A DNA stretch of 64,000 nt from contig JAWWNJ010000105.1 of the NCBI GenBank assembly GCA_037176885.1, positions 806,001 to 870,000 of the forward strand, in the 5' to 3' direction. This DNA is from Favolaschia claudopus (taxonomy: Eukaryota > Basidiomycota > Agaricomycetes > Agaricales > Mycenaceae). A model generated the notes under the pieces. That model searched no databases and was not told where the DNA came from. It worked only from the letters and a program-made list of their open reading frames with translations. Shown piece after piece: positions 14,820-25,994 of the stretch. The position numbers and the translations under genes are program-made. The stretch's first letter is position 1; each line of letters begins with the position of its first letter.

Positions 14820-16387
14820 TTAACGCTCGAACAAAATCCGACGTCTAGCAGCATCAAGCTCTTCCTCTGTCCCCTCTCTAATTTCGGTTTCGCTGTAACG
14901 TCGCCGCCTTCTTCGACTGGTGATGCTGGGTACTTCAGGCACTGCGGGCTCAGTTGGGAAGGGAAGCGGAGGCAGCGTTCTCCTCATGATCCAACCATCC
15001 CGAGAACTAGAGGTAGCTTGCTGACGAAAAATCTCCTCAGGGCTCGTCCACCGCAGCGTATCGCTCATGCTCGCAAGACGCTGGCCCGAACCGGGACCAG
15101 GAATCACGGTGACTCCACTGTCCCGACGCTCTTCCGTCTCTGACGAGGGACGGGGTACGGGCTCAGGAGTTGCGGTGCTTCTCGTAGGCCATTCCCGTCC
15201 CCAGGACCGATTCGTGATGCTGATGCGCTGCCAATCACGGCGTCGCTCCTCCGCGCTGAGCTCCCGCTGTGCGGCGGCAGGTAACGGCTCGGGCGGCGAC
15301 GCCGAGCGCCGCGTATCGAGGGGCAAGTCGACGATTGTGGGCACCTCAGATGCTGCTGTGGCGGTAGCGCGCTGGAGCGTTGCGTCGGCCCAGGCGTCGA
15401 ATGCAGCACGCGACTCTTGTGCACGGACTTCATCTGTGCGACGCTCCCAATCGGTGCGCGAGGGCTCACTGCGGAAAGAGGGGCGATTGGGCTGTTGCGC
15501 TGCGCGGAGACGGGCCCGTAGTTGATGGAGCTCCTCGCGGTCGCGTAATCTGCGCTGCATGGTCCGCTCCCCCAGGGCATTAATGTCGCCATTAGAGTCG
15601 GCTGGACGGACAGAAGGAGGTAGTGGCGGGGAAACAGAGTCACAGAGAAAGGTGTAATGGGACGAGGAAAAATTACTCGACGGCGAAGGGCGGTGTCTGG
15701 CGCATGGAACGAAGAGAGCTCCGAGGGGGTTACCGCTACTTCTGAGTCAGTTTAGGCTGCACGCATTGAGAGAACTACTAGCCAGATAGCACATCCGACG
15801 GAGTGTTTTTTGCACCCACATCCCTTGCAATCCAGTGCGAGTTCGCGCTTCATGTCATTCGTGAAGTATTGCTCCCCCAGTTCAACTACGTCAGCCCCGA
15901 CACCTTCCGGTAAGCCCCGCCATCGGCGACAGTCCGCTTGGGCAGAGCTATGAATTCGCGCTCCACAGCCATTGGATCGTTTCTGGCGCTTGCGAGGGGG
16001 CGGGGGAACGGTTTCCGGTAAGATTTCTACAGTCCATGGCCGATGCTCATCCCAGTCTCCTTCACCTTCTTGGTCGGCGCCACAAAACAGAATAGCTGGT
16101 GGAGCGAACACATTGACACGTTCCGGAGAGCGTGTACGACGCAGGCGGGAGTCTTCACCTGCTCGGAGTATATCGAACAGGTCTATTTGTTCATCGAGTA
16201 TAGAAGACTGTGTTGGTGTTCTTGGGGACTGTGCGCCGGGGGGTGTAGCAAATAGTGTGGATGTGGTGGTGGACATGGTTCTTGGGAGAGTTGCAGTGTC
16301 TGCATCATCCGCTAAGCCCGACTGTTCCCGAAGAGATTCGGTCAGTGGCCCGATGCCCACTTGAATCCTGCTCCTTCTCCTGAACAT
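14820..16387 (-). CDS. Hypothetical Cys-rich, Ser/Arg-rich protein
   Basis: Two exons (16387-15783, 15735-14820) close in frame to 506 residues. Residues 1-135 are disordered and Ser/Thr/Pro-rich. A basic stretch (RKRQKRS) may be a nuclear signal. A Cys cluster (NGCGARIHSS, then LDCKGCGCKKHSVGCAICGN) looks like a metal-binding module. The C-terminal 300 residues are Arg/Glu-rich with a predicted helical stretch (RRLRDREELHQLRARLRAAQ), then more disorder. I have seen similar Cys-rich proteins of unknown role in mushroom genomes but cannot name a function. The intron has a GC donor (GCTAGT); a GT donor two codons on would give an in-frame stop. A role in nucleic-acid or protein binding is inference only. 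Confidence 0.75.
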
Positions 16388-17399
16388 TCAACGTTCAACT
16401 CAAAGGCAATCGTACCATTCGAGGCTTATGTAGTGGCCGGTTTGCCCCCGACCGTTATTATAAATACTCGCAATTTCTCTAGTGGCGGTAATTGGACAGC
16501 GTACGCGGCAATGCATCAGCAGCCTGAGGTCAAGCCACTGGCAGTCCAAGTTCAATTAATTGCGAAGCCGACCAAAGCATCACTCAAAAACCATTTAAGA
16601 AACCCGGCCAGAATTGCCTCGAACTCAATTCAGGAAAACCTCAGCGAGCGCCACTGATATCATACTTCGGTCGGGGAAGCCTGCTTTGCGAATGGCCACG
16701 AAGCCGATCTTCAGTGGTTACGACAAATGGGCCACTCAAAGACGCGAACACGTCCCAGATATCATGCCCTCGAAGAATTCGCCTGAAAACGCGTTTCGGC
16801 TTCAGAAGGAGCGGCAGGACTGGCTTGGGGTGGATTCAAGGAGGGGAGAGGGCTCGGATGATCATAAGGCATTGAGAGTCACCCATATACCCGAGTATCA
16901 GAGGTGTTTCGAGCGTTGCAGGTGTTTGAGGCACAGAAGCGAAGGAGAATGGTACGAGAGAATAATACTAGGGTATTTCAGATATCTCGATTTCGTCCCA
17001 ACTTGAGGTCCAACTCGATAACCCAACTTGCGAAGTCGGAAAGTGGAGATGGGTCGAAGTCAGTCCAAAGTTGGGATGCAAGTCGTGGTCAGATGCACGA
17101 CTTGGATCCCAACTTTATTTTGGCTAATGCGCTTTTTGACGGGCATCCGCCGACTTTTGATGCCAACTCATGAGATTTCGTCTCGTCGGTCGTTCAGAGT
17201 AGACCCATTCAAGTAAGTCTTCAACTTTTCGAGTTGGACTGCAAGTTGGAACAGAGTCGGGACCAAAGTTGGACCCGAAATTGGGTCTAAATCGTGACAT
17301 CTGAAACACTTGTTGATTAGGATGTGAATATATGATACAGGAACTGAGGAGCAATTAGAACTTAACGTGTCTGTATTCAAGAACAGTTACCTGCTTACC
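16388..17399. other. Intergenic, contains inverted-repeat element
   Basis: This separates two minus-strand units. The left 580 bp holds the promoter of the Cys-rich gene; ORFs at 16361-17006 have no recognisable content. The right part holds the element described at 16973-17309. Confidence 0.45.
16973..17309. mobile_element. Inverted-repeat element rich in AAGTTGG motifs (putative MITE)
   Basis: The first 42 bases (from GTATTTCAGAT) match the reverse complement of the last 42 (from GTGTTTCAGAT) at about three quarters of positions. Between them CCAACTT or its reverse complement AAGTTGG recurs about seven times in both orientations, so single strands could fold extensively. No coding frame or clear target duplication is seen; one end reads TA, the other CA at the expected place. 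It looks like an old non-autonomous element or satellite-like fold-back. Confidence 0.5.
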
Positions 17400-18005
17400 C
17401 TACTGTGAAAGTTGCGCGCACTCAGTGATAATGGCCTGAACAATGCGACGGAATTCTGCCTCTCCTTCAGCCGCAAGGATATCGTGGTTCCAGCGGCCAA
17501 CTCGCGCGGTATCGGTCACATACAACGGGGAGGCGGCGGGAATATACTCTGGGGAGATCAATCCATCCTTCGTGATGGAGTAGAAGCAGAGCTTGGTCCC
17601 GAAAGCACTGATACCGCGCAAGACGGGTAGAGGACAAGCATCTATAATAAATGAATCCGGGATACTCACAGAAAAAGAGCGAGTCAGGCATTACCGATGA
17701 GGTCGCCCAGACGTAGTCGTATAGTCAGCGCCTTTAGTTGAGTTGATCTCTTGGAGGTTGGGGATGACTGCGAAGTCCGTGTCAACTGGGAACAGGGTGT
17801 TCAAGAGCTTGTTGTAAGGTGCATACAATACATTCTCAACAACATCATTTCCTGCTTGAGCGATGTCGAACTGCCGCTGCACTTTCTCTGGCCACATCGT
17901 GGTCGAAAGCAAGCGTTTCTCAGCCATCAGACGCGTGCCGAGTCGGGCCGCCGTACACCAAACCTTGTTCAGGTTGTCTTCACCGTTCACCAACCGTTCG
18001 CTCAA
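17400..18005 (-). pseudogene. Deleted copy of a basidiomycete-specific protein family
   Basis: The 5' part (from MSERLVNGED, ending NTLFPVDTDFAVIPNLQEIN) and the 3' part (LGDLIDACPLPVLRGISAFG, YITDTA-like YVTDTARVGRW, then FRRIVQAI) resemble opposite ends of a hypothetical protein family common in Agaricomycetes. After a normal 52-nt intron (GTAATG...TATAG) the 3' part is in frame with LRLGDLI. The middle block expected between, with FLVQVDFKPVLLVEIK-type strands, is missing, and the two halves are in different frames near 17720. I infer an internal deletion. Family identity is from memory and not certain. It faces the F-box gene at 18078, whose 5' flank overlaps it. Confidence 0.5.
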
Positions 18006-18077
18006 GTCGAAGCTTTACACTTGGGCGTTCTTGCGAACCTCGTCCTGGACCATATCTCAACTTTCCATCTTCCCGTC

Positions 18078-19184
18078 ATGCTTAGCACACCTGAAGTGGA
18101 TCGGACGCGTATGCTCGAGCTCGAGAGCCAAATAGGCGGTCCAGAGCACACTCCCGCCGCCCTCAAAACCGAGCAAACGACGGTGAAGATGCGACTCGAT
18201 GCAGTCAAATACCCCGTCTTAACGCTCCCCAACGAAATAGTCTCCGAGATACTCGTCCATTGCCTCCCACCCCACCCTCAACAGCCGCCACTCGTTGGTC
18301 TATCGTCGCCTATTCCTCTGACACAAATTTGTCGTAGATGGCGAGAGATTGCTCTAAACACTCCCCTGCTATGGCGCGCAGTATATCTCGCAGTACCTGA
18401 CTGCGTCCCCTCCGATCTACAAAACATCTGGCTCAGTAGATCCGGTCATTGCCCGATCTCGGTTGAGGTTGACGATCAGCTTACACGCCGTAAAGTCGGA
18501 GCAGATGAGCTCATTGCTGCTATTCTTCCCTACTGCGCTCGCTGGGAATATGTCTCTCTTTACATTGACATGGTCCATCGACCGACCCTCCAAGGTTCCA
18601 TGCCGCTTCTCCGCAAGCTGACCGTCGTTGTGGATGATTTCGACGGTTGCCTGGATTTCAGCAATGCCCCCCTACTTCGCTCAGTGAACCTCGATGTTTG
18701 CGCTGCTCGCGTGATAGTTCTTCCCTGGAGGCAGTTGACTTCAATGTGTCTTCACAACATCAGATATCAAGGCTGCTTTCATTACTTGCGTATGGCGACG
18801 AATCTCGTTCAATGCGAACTGAGTCTATCCAATAGGCTTGACGATGAAGATGAAGATGATGTGAGAGAGCATCCAGTCACGCTGCCCTCACTCGAATCAC
18901 TCACATTACGCTATGAACACGACAATATGAATGACTGCCTTCGCTACTTCATCCTCCCAAAACTTTCTCGCCTTATAGTTGATAGGGGCGTCTTACCGCT
19001 CGACCCTATCGCCTCGCTCACGTCGTTCATATCGAACGCTGGCTGCCAGTTGGAACATCTCTGCATTGAAGGCGCCTCGGCCGACGACTCCTACCACACA
19101 GCGCTTCCTTCGATCAAGAACTTGGTTTTTGCCAAAATGTACGGGGGCGAGAAAGCGTTGGGAATTGAGTCTGAATGGGAATAG
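18078..19184 (+). CDS. F-box protein with LRR-like C-terminus
   Basis: Single-exon gene of 368 residues, starting MLSTPEVDRTRMLELE as in its paralogs; an upstream in-frame extension to 17751 is antisense to the pseudogene and rejected. A short coiled coil (residues 5-38) precedes the F-box-like motif (YPVLTLPNEIVSEILVHCLP, LTQICRRWREIALNTPLLW). Then come repeat-like strands (WLSRSGHCPISV, LLRKLTVVVDD, LLRSVNLDV, LTSMCLHNI, LPKLSRLIV) and a C-terminal TALPSIKNLVF. F-box proteins bind Skp1 and bring targets to the SCF ubiquitin ligase; the target is unknown. An Asp/Glu run (RLDDEDEDDV) sits in the middle. The closest paralog is the inverted copy at 25995, which is similar over almost the whole length and in the flanks. 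Confidence 0.85.
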   Translation: MLSTPEVDRTRMLELESQIGGPEHTPAALKTEQTTVKMRLDAVKYPVLTLPNEIVSEILVHCLPPHPQQPPLVGLSSPIPLTQICRRWREIALNTPLLWRAVYLAVPDCVPSDLQNIWLSRSGHCPISVEVDDQLTRRKVGADELIAAILPYCARWEYVSLYIDMVHRPTLQGSMPLLRKLTVVVDDFDGCLDFSNAPLLRSVNLDVCAARVIVLPWRQLTSMCLHNIRYQGCFHYLRMATNLVQCELSLSNRLDDEDEDDVREHPVTLPSLESLTLRYEHDNMNDCLRYFILPKLSRLIVDRGVLPLDPIASLTSFISNAGCQLEHLCIEGASADDSYHTALPSIKNLVFAKMYGGEKALGIESEWE

Positions 19185-19381
19185 AGTCATTTTGTTGATC
19201 TCCTGGGAGGAGTCCTGGTCGGGGAGGATTTAAGCGCTTCCTCTTTTACGCGGTCTGGATGCTTGTTTGGAGGTCCATGTCACATTACTCGGACAGCTCA
19301 ACGAAAATTCCAACAATAATATCAATGTTATTCAACCCATTCAGAAAGCCCTCGCTCAACGCTTCGGCTAAGTACCCCTCT

Positions 19382-19611
19382 TCAATTCGCAGCTGGATTT
19401 ACTACGCAATCGGTCAGGGGAAACGCACACATTCGCCCATGCTTACCACAAATGAGATGGGGCGGGCAGGGATCCACGATAGGCTCTCTAACCTGCTTAT
19501 AGTTTAGTACACCAGCCATCCACGAACTCCGTGCATTCGACTCACCGCTTCGGTCGGTGCCGCAGCAACAAGACCAAGGAATCCAAGTACGAGTACGAGG
19601 GTGAGCTTCAT
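19382..19611 (-). CDS. Small secreted peptide, 43 residues
   Basis: Three exons (19611-19546, 19492-19447, 19401-19382) with GT-AG introns of 53 and 45 nt close in frame. Residues 1-18 (MKLTLVLVLGFLGLVAAA) are a clear signal peptide, cut probably before APTEA. The mature part is about 23 residues with two Cys in DPCPPHLICV. A TATA-like box lies 32 bp upstream. A decayed duplicate of the start and promoter is 350 bp upstream on the same strand (19920-20010). No named family is known to me. Roles such as an effector, pheromone-like signal or wall protein are open. The alternative is a longer product using other acceptors. Short length makes this model less sure than the signal peptide itself. 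Confidence 0.55.
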
Positions 19612-19642
19612 GTTTCGATGCGCACTGTAAACTGAGTGGCGC

Positions 19643-19651
19643 GTTTTTATC
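19643..19651 (-). promoter_or_regulatory. TATA-like box of the small peptide gene
   Basis: On the minus strand GATAAAAAC stands about 32 bp before the ATG at 19611. The same motif and its flank (GCGCCACTCAG-like) recur upstream of the decayed copy near 20000, which supports a shared promoter. Confidence 0.45.
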
Positions 19652-19919
19652 GTTTTCAGAGTAGTTGGATTTGGTTAGATGGTACTCTTGACGTTTTTGC
19701 TCGACAAAGACATGGCATTATCAATCTCTCAACGTACGACGTGGTACCCCCATCCATTTCTGCCATGCATGAGTCGGATCTGGATATTTTGCGGAAGTGC
19801 TTTTACCTCCGCTCCTGGATGTTGGCCCTGCCTCGGAATTCAAGCTATTCAGTAAGGTTCAATTCAAGATTCGAATGTGCGTTGATCGGCATATGTTGTA
19901 CCAATAACATCGAAGTCTC

Positions 19920-20010
19920 TCAGCCGTGGAGCCCTAGCATGAGGACGAAGGTGAGCTTCATAATTTCGATGTAGGCGGCTGCCTGTGTGGCGCCCGGCGG
20001 TTTTTATCTC
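19920..20010 (-). pseudogene. Decayed duplicate of the small secreted peptide gene
   Basis: The minus strand from 19961 reads MKLTFVLMLGLHG then stop, closely matching the signal peptide at 19611. The bases before the ATG (CATCGAAAT) and a GATAAAAAC-type box also match the intact copy. The stop after 12 codons ends the frame and the later exons are not found. Confidence 0.55.
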
Positions 20011-20011
20011 C

Positions 20012-20644
20012 CGCGGATGATTTTCTGATTATGGTCTTGACGTTGGCAGACAATGCCTACCTGCAGCTACTTGCCACCTATTTGGCCCATGTATGAATCC
20101 GACGCTCGTGGTTTTACTGCATGAATTAGTGGTCAGGTCCCAGGAACACTGTTTCCATCGAACTCGGCGGCCGGACAAATTCTGCCATGATATGCCTCCT
20201 TCGACATCGACTGACGGCGACGTCCTCTAGGCGAGTCAAATGGCATCGAGACGTGGAATCTCATGGTAGTCGAAGAGTCAGTTGATGGAAGATTGTTTTG
20301 CTTTGGGCACCACACGCTCGAGTAGACTGTCGACTTATAATGTCAGCTAACCATTCGCCGATGGCCAAAGCTTGAGGCCAGGCACAAGACAAAGCCACGC
20401 TTGACCATGTTCACCTATAGGCTATTGGCGGAACTCTTGCGGTGCTCTTGGCAACTAGTGACTCGACTGCAAAACTTGCCATCCCATCCAATTACTTATC
20501 ACTTTAAACACTAATTAAGTACATGGTGTTGATACAGTCTACGAGATAGGGATGCTGCAAACCGACGAATCGGCAGAGCGAAAAGCGACAAAAGAGATAC
20601 ACAGCGAACGAATCAAGTGGAAGAAAAATGTCCTCTACGTATTA
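20012..20644. other. Intergenic between peptide relic and SKN7 3' end
   Basis: About 630 bp. The minus-strand frame 20133-20315 has no recognisable features. No gene is supported. Confidence 0.45.
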
Positions 20645-23291
20645 TTATTCGATGACCTCAAACCTACTCCGCTTGTTATCCCGGCTGTCCGTATCGACCT
20701 CGTCATCGCGTGTCCGTTTCTCCCCAAAATTAAACCCATCGCCGCTGACAATACTTGCGAGCATGACGTTGTATTGTTCGTCAGAGAGGCCCATGCCAGC
20801 GAGGACGTTGATGCGCCCGCCGTCGCTGGTGTCGGGGCTGCCGAGGCCGTAGCCCATGAGCATGGTTCCCGGTGTCGATGACCCCGGCGATGATGAGGAG
20901 GCTGCGCCGGCTTGGAGAGCGCTCTCGAACCCCGCGTCGTTGAGCGGCGGGATTCCTGTCGGCTGGCGCGGTATCCGCATCGTCGTTGACATCTTCTCTT
21001 TGATCACCGTTAGATGTTGTAGGTGTTTCTGCACAAAAAGGTGATCAGCCAAGAAGGAGTAACAGGAGGCTGACATACCTCCAGCATGTCGAATAATCCT
21101 TCCTTGGTGAAAGGTTTCGGTAAGATATCGTTCATGCCTATGTGAATGTCGAATTGAAACGCAGGTCGGGGGGAGAAGACAGAGCGACATACCGGAAGAA
21201 TAATATGTCATGATCTCGTTCGGTCTTGAATTACTTGTCATTGAGATAATAGGCGTTGCAGGGTCGAATTTCCGAATCATCGATGTTGCGGAGACGCCGT
21301 CCAATTTTGGCATAACGATATCCTGCACCCCGTTAGAAAGAACAAAAGCAAGGTGTAGATAAACAAACCATCAAGACCAGATCGTACTTCTCCAAATTCA
21401 TCTTATTGACGGCACCAACGCCATCCACCGCAACGTCTGTCGTGCACCCGAACACTTGCAAGAACTTGCTGCTAAGTTTCCGGCTCACGGCGTCGTCGTC
21501 TACCAACAACACGCGGGGCGGCACTGCCCAGCCCGGCACAAACGTCGACCGCCGTACGCGCAGCGTTTGTTTCTGTTGTGGTGGGCTGCCGCTCGTATTG
21601 CTCGGACTACCGGTGTTGGGATTGGGACTGGTGTTGGTGAATGCGGCCTCCTGCTTTCCGACCATCTCCCCGGCATCGAACGACCAACCACCCTGCCCGT
21701 CGAGGAAGCTGCCTCCGCGGGGCATGAGATGGCCAACGGTGTATACTTCCAACCCCGCATGTGAGTCGCCGGTACTAAGACTCCAGGCGTCCGAGTTGTC
21801 TGGCAAGGCGACATCGAGACTTGGCGGATTCGACGCCGTAGGCTGCACCACCTCGTCCTCAAAGTCAGACGATTCTGGCGTTGATGACGACCGTTCCTCG
21901 ACGACCATCTGCTGCTGCTGCCCTGCGCCGCTGTTTGAAGATAAAGTGCTGGAGGAGTTGTATATCGGTGTGTTCATCCGCGAACGTCGTTGCGCTTGTA
22001 ACTCCTCGATCCGTGATAGCATGTCCATGCGGCTCATGGCAGCGCCGATTCCACTGGCTCCTACACCTCCCCCGAGCCGAGAATTGCTGCTACTGCCGAC
22101 GCCGCCGCCAACACCCGAATTCGAACTCTGTCCGCCGAACGACATCCCCACCGCCTCCGCGCGGCGCGAAATCTCGCTCATCTGAACAAGCGTCGCGCGC
22201 GCCACGTCCGACTCAGGAAAGTTCTTGTCCAATATCCTCTGCGTCTCCTGCTGTTGCATGAACAAAAACGGGTTATTTCCCGCATCCATGCCGTCGTTAT
22301 TCGAGAGCTGCTTCATTTTGCCTTCATGTTCGCGAATTTGCAAGAACAGCACCGAGAAAAAGAAAACAAAATAGTATTGATTAGGCACTGGGATCTGGCT
22401 ACACGGAGTAGCGAAGGCGAACCTGTCACTCACCGGCGCCGTTCCCATTATTCTCGCGTAAAAAGTACTGTATCAGGTTCTGCATGAGCCCGTCCTGCTG
22501 TGCCATGCCGCGCTGGAAGCCGACCATCTCGACGAGGACCTCCTGGTAGCTCCGCTCCAGGTTCCGTACATGAGAGAGAACTTCTTCGTGTGCTGCGCCG
22601 AGAGATGTTAATTGTGACTGGAGAGAAGCTATCTGATTTTGCATTGTGTCGACTTTGTTGGCGGGGTCGTAGTTCCCTCCCGGAAATGATGACGGACCGG
22701 CTTGCGGATAATTAGCTGGTGGAGGGTAGCCGGAGGATGGTGTTAGTGGTACAGCGGAAGCAGCGGCGCCTGTAGATTTTCGCTGTGCGGGAACCTTGCG
22801 CTTGATATTCTCCAGAGCATCTCGTCTATCCGCATGAAAATCTGGGTGTCGAAATGTCCAGCTCTTCGCGCAATGAGACCAAGGTAAGCCAAAATAAACA
22901 GACACACATGTTCGCCGAATTGGTTGTCGTCCGTGTTCTTTACTTTGTGGAAGTCGTATTTGTTCAATTGGCGTACAAAGCTGGCGAAATTAGAGTGCTT
23001 GAACATTCGAGGCAATATTGATTTAGTGAATTCGTTCATGTCCTACTGCGCGTCAGCTCGGTTAACTCCTAAAGCAGCAAGCGCCAGCACCTTCACCACG
23101 AAACAATCGCCCTGAGGGCCCCAAGAGACTACATTCTGAAACGATTGGTCTTCAAGCATCCTGGACACATTCAATATAAGAATCGGAGAGACAATGAGTG
23201 AGCGGCGCAACTTGTAGAGTTTTTTGACGAAATCACTTGTTGAAGACATGCTATCCTCATGGCCATTCGTACTGTCCTTGCGTTCCGACAT
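20645..23291 (-). CDS. SKN7: SKN7/Prr1-type HSF-domain response regulator
   Basis: Nuclear transcription factor of the two-component stress pathway, acting downstream of a histidine phosphotransfer protein in osmotic and oxidative stress. In order: a short N-terminus ([10 protein letters not shown]); a heat-shock-factor DNA-binding domain over several exons ([65 protein letters not shown]); a coiled coil (from [20 protein letters not shown]); a long Gly/Ser/Gln-rich linker; and a receiver domain ([12 protein letters not shown], phospho-acceptor Asp in [10 protein letters not shown], conserved Lys in ILPKPF). Introns interrupt the receiver just before the Asp codon and before the Lys motif. 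The C-terminus is Ser-rich and ends RSRFEVIE. All key residues are present. The promoter probably lies in 23292-23700. Confidence 0.94.
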
Positions 23292-24855
23292 CTGGTCCGG
23301 GGACGCGTTCTCGCGTTTGACACCGAGAGTGGGGAGCTGCTAGAGAGGGTGTTAGCATCAACGAGGGGAACTAGACGGACGCGCTTGACAAGCCCCGGAT
23401 ACCGCCACTTGTAAACAAACGACAGCCAAGGCTAGCTCGACGCGTCGGACACGCGCTCAACTCACACTTGTACTCTGCTGTGCCCACTGCTGGGGTGGTG
23501 AATATTGGGGCCGTGAAGCAGCGATAGAAAGCAAGGGCAATAATGGCTGCTGGCTGCGGTATCGTTCGTCCATTCAGCGTTAACTTTGCTGGCGAAGAGG
23601 GTAGGTGGGGTTACAGGGCCCAGCCCCTCTCGACTTTTATAATTCCACGGCCAAGTCCTTGCCCGTTGCGTGATTGCACCCCGTTCGTCCCTCGATGGCT
23701 GGTTTCTTCGTATTTTTTCGCGCTTTCAACTCATTTATTTCAACACAACGACTCAGATCCTCTTTCCATCCTTCTCAGACTCATTCCCTCACCACTTGGG
23801 CTCCACTATCTATTCTGCGCGTCTACACAGTCCTAACTCGGGTTGGGTCTAGGCCTTTGCCCGAAGCCGGCTCTGGCATTTCTTGTTTCCGATGGTCTAG
23901 CCGAGCCTAGACCTCAAATTTAATGTCAGCCCTGGCAAGTCCCGAGATTCAACTAGAATGGCCCAGTCCTCCTCAAAATGTTCCCCGACAGCTCAACATG
24001 GTGCTCTTTTGGCTTGATATGCTCCGAACATGCCCGCTTTGGCTTCTGGCAATTTTCCTCTGAGCGCAAAACCGTACAGATACTACGCCGAGCGTTGCAG
24101 TAGTCGCTTTGTGCTCCACTCTTTGCCTTGCATGGCCAGGCATGGTCACAGAAACTCAAAGACCAGTCCAAAATCTGGGGCACGTAACTGGCGATGTTTG
24201 AGCGCTTTCTCTGGTTGTTGTGGTCCCGCGCACACAGCTCGGAAGTAAGGAACCTGTCAAAGAGCTATCCACAATATTTCCGGCCCGTTTAGAGCTCTGT
24301 AGCCGATGGGGAATTCAATAGTCCCCAGAGGACGTCCGTCTCTTCCTCTGCAACATGCATCGTCCTCAACACTATATGTGACGGTTCTTCCTGCAAGCTT
24401 TGACACTCCGAGTCAGACGACGGAACACTGATCGTACACGACGGAGGCATTTTAAACTTGGCTACACCGGCTCCTGTTGCCCGCAGCTCACAGGTACCAG
24501 GAACCCGACTATTGACGCATCACGGACTCTTCGCTCTTCCTACCGTCTCTGCTGGATGTTCAGTCTATTCAATCTTCACGGTGGGCTAACCTAGACGAAT
24601 GACATCGACCTCCCCAACTACTCGTCTTCGTCGTCATTATCTCTGCTCCAAAATCCATTGAATCCAAGTGCCACAAATTTCCAAAACAAATAGCTTCCAC
24701 CACTCCTAGCTGCTATCTAAATGTTCCGCCCCCCCTAACGTTTACTCTTGTACTTAAGAGCTGAACGATGAACTGCGGACGCTACTCCCAGGAACTGGTC
24801 CCTTCCTCAAGCAGGCTCTCCCTCCCCCCTCCCTTCGCTCCTTTGACCACCCACA
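23292..24855. other. Intergenic, 1.5 kb, divergent promoters
   Basis: Upstream region of SKN7 (minus) and of the 131-residue gene (plus). It includes CT-rich tracts near 23690-23790 and 24780-24850, often found before transcription starts in basidiomycetes. The stretch 23950-24700 has scattered short ORFs but no gene I can support. Confidence 0.45.
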
Positions 24856-25370
24856 ATGCAAGCCGCCTCCTTGACCGTCCCACTCTCCCTCCACGCAGGC
24901 CACCGTCGCACCCCAGCTGCCAGCCTCTTCGGCGGGGCCACCGACGAATACCACGAGCTCGAGACGCAACTCTCAGAATGGTTCCACAAACTAACTCTCC
25001 AGTGCGTTCAGCCATCTCTTGTCTTTCCGCGCACTTACCCATGCCACCAGCGACCAATGGTCAAAATGCCGCCTCCAAAATGGCCGCGCCCGCTCAGGGC
25101 TGCACATCCTCCGCCCCCTCCTTACATCAACGAACAAAATTCCGCTTCTGTTCCCTCTGACGCTAGCAGATCTGCGCGCTCTCGATCGTACGTTTCTACT
25201 CTACAATATCCGCGCGTTCCTTAAACTTGCACTAACATGAAACGTACTATTTACCAGTGCCCTCCGTAGTGGAACTCCTGCGCAACTACGAACAGACCGT
25301 TCCCGCCGACATCGAGCTGGATGCCGCGCGGAGAAATTTCGCCCGCTTCGTCGGCGCGCCGCCTTATTGA
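24856..25370 (+). CDS. Hypothetical small protein, 131 residues
   Basis: Three exons (24856-25001, 25051-25187, 25258-25370) with GT-AG introns of 49 and 70 nt close in frame. The protein starts MQAASLTVPL, then SLFGGATDEYHELETQLSEW, HDQWSKCRLQNGRARSGLHI, a hydrophobic segment LLTSTNKIPLLFPLTLADL and a C-terminal helix (VVELLRNYEQTVPADIELDA) ending GAPPY. No membrane segment or signal peptide is convincing. Coding character is good and splice phases agree, so the gene is likely real. I do not recognise the family. Confidence 0.7.
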
Positions 25371-25994
25371 AGCCCACGCGCTCTCTCGTTCGATCTTTTT
25401 GTGCAATCAACTTGGTTGGCTATGGATGTGCCATACGGACACTTTGTTCTCTTCTCCTTTCCTTCTAGAAGATCGGAACACCACTCTCTAGACATCTCTC
25501 ATCGTCTTCTGGATACAACTTTGTATTGTACACCTGTACACATGTCCTGTATTTTTGTAGTTTCCTGTCATTGTCAGGGCATCGGTGTTCAGGCCGCTCG
25601 TAAAAAAAATGGAACGTCGATAACAATCCAAGCTCGGTTTTCCTTTTCGTTCAACTCCGAATCAGTACCCATCCAGACTGGAATTCAGACAAACTTCACA
25701 GATACTTGTGCTGAGCTTGCGTTTCCGAGCGGTCATGACTAGTGGTGGTAGAGTCCTTAAGTTGTCCTCAGGGTCACATTTTTGGGTTTCATCACTTCGA
25801 AAATCCACTAACTTTTCGTGAGGGTGTTGGCGATATGGTAACATATCTACAAGTCAATCATGAGTTCAAGGCCCCCAAATTCCCGTACACGCCTCGCCTC
25901 CCTCGCATTACGCTCTAGACCCATAGTCAAACAGCCAATCTTTCCCAACAGTAATTCTCCTCGACCCGGACTTCCCAAGAGATCAGCAAGATGA

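Noticed and set aside
17751..18077. N-terminal extension of the F-box frame at 18078
   Set aside because: This part is antisense to a pseudogene and absent in the paralogs.
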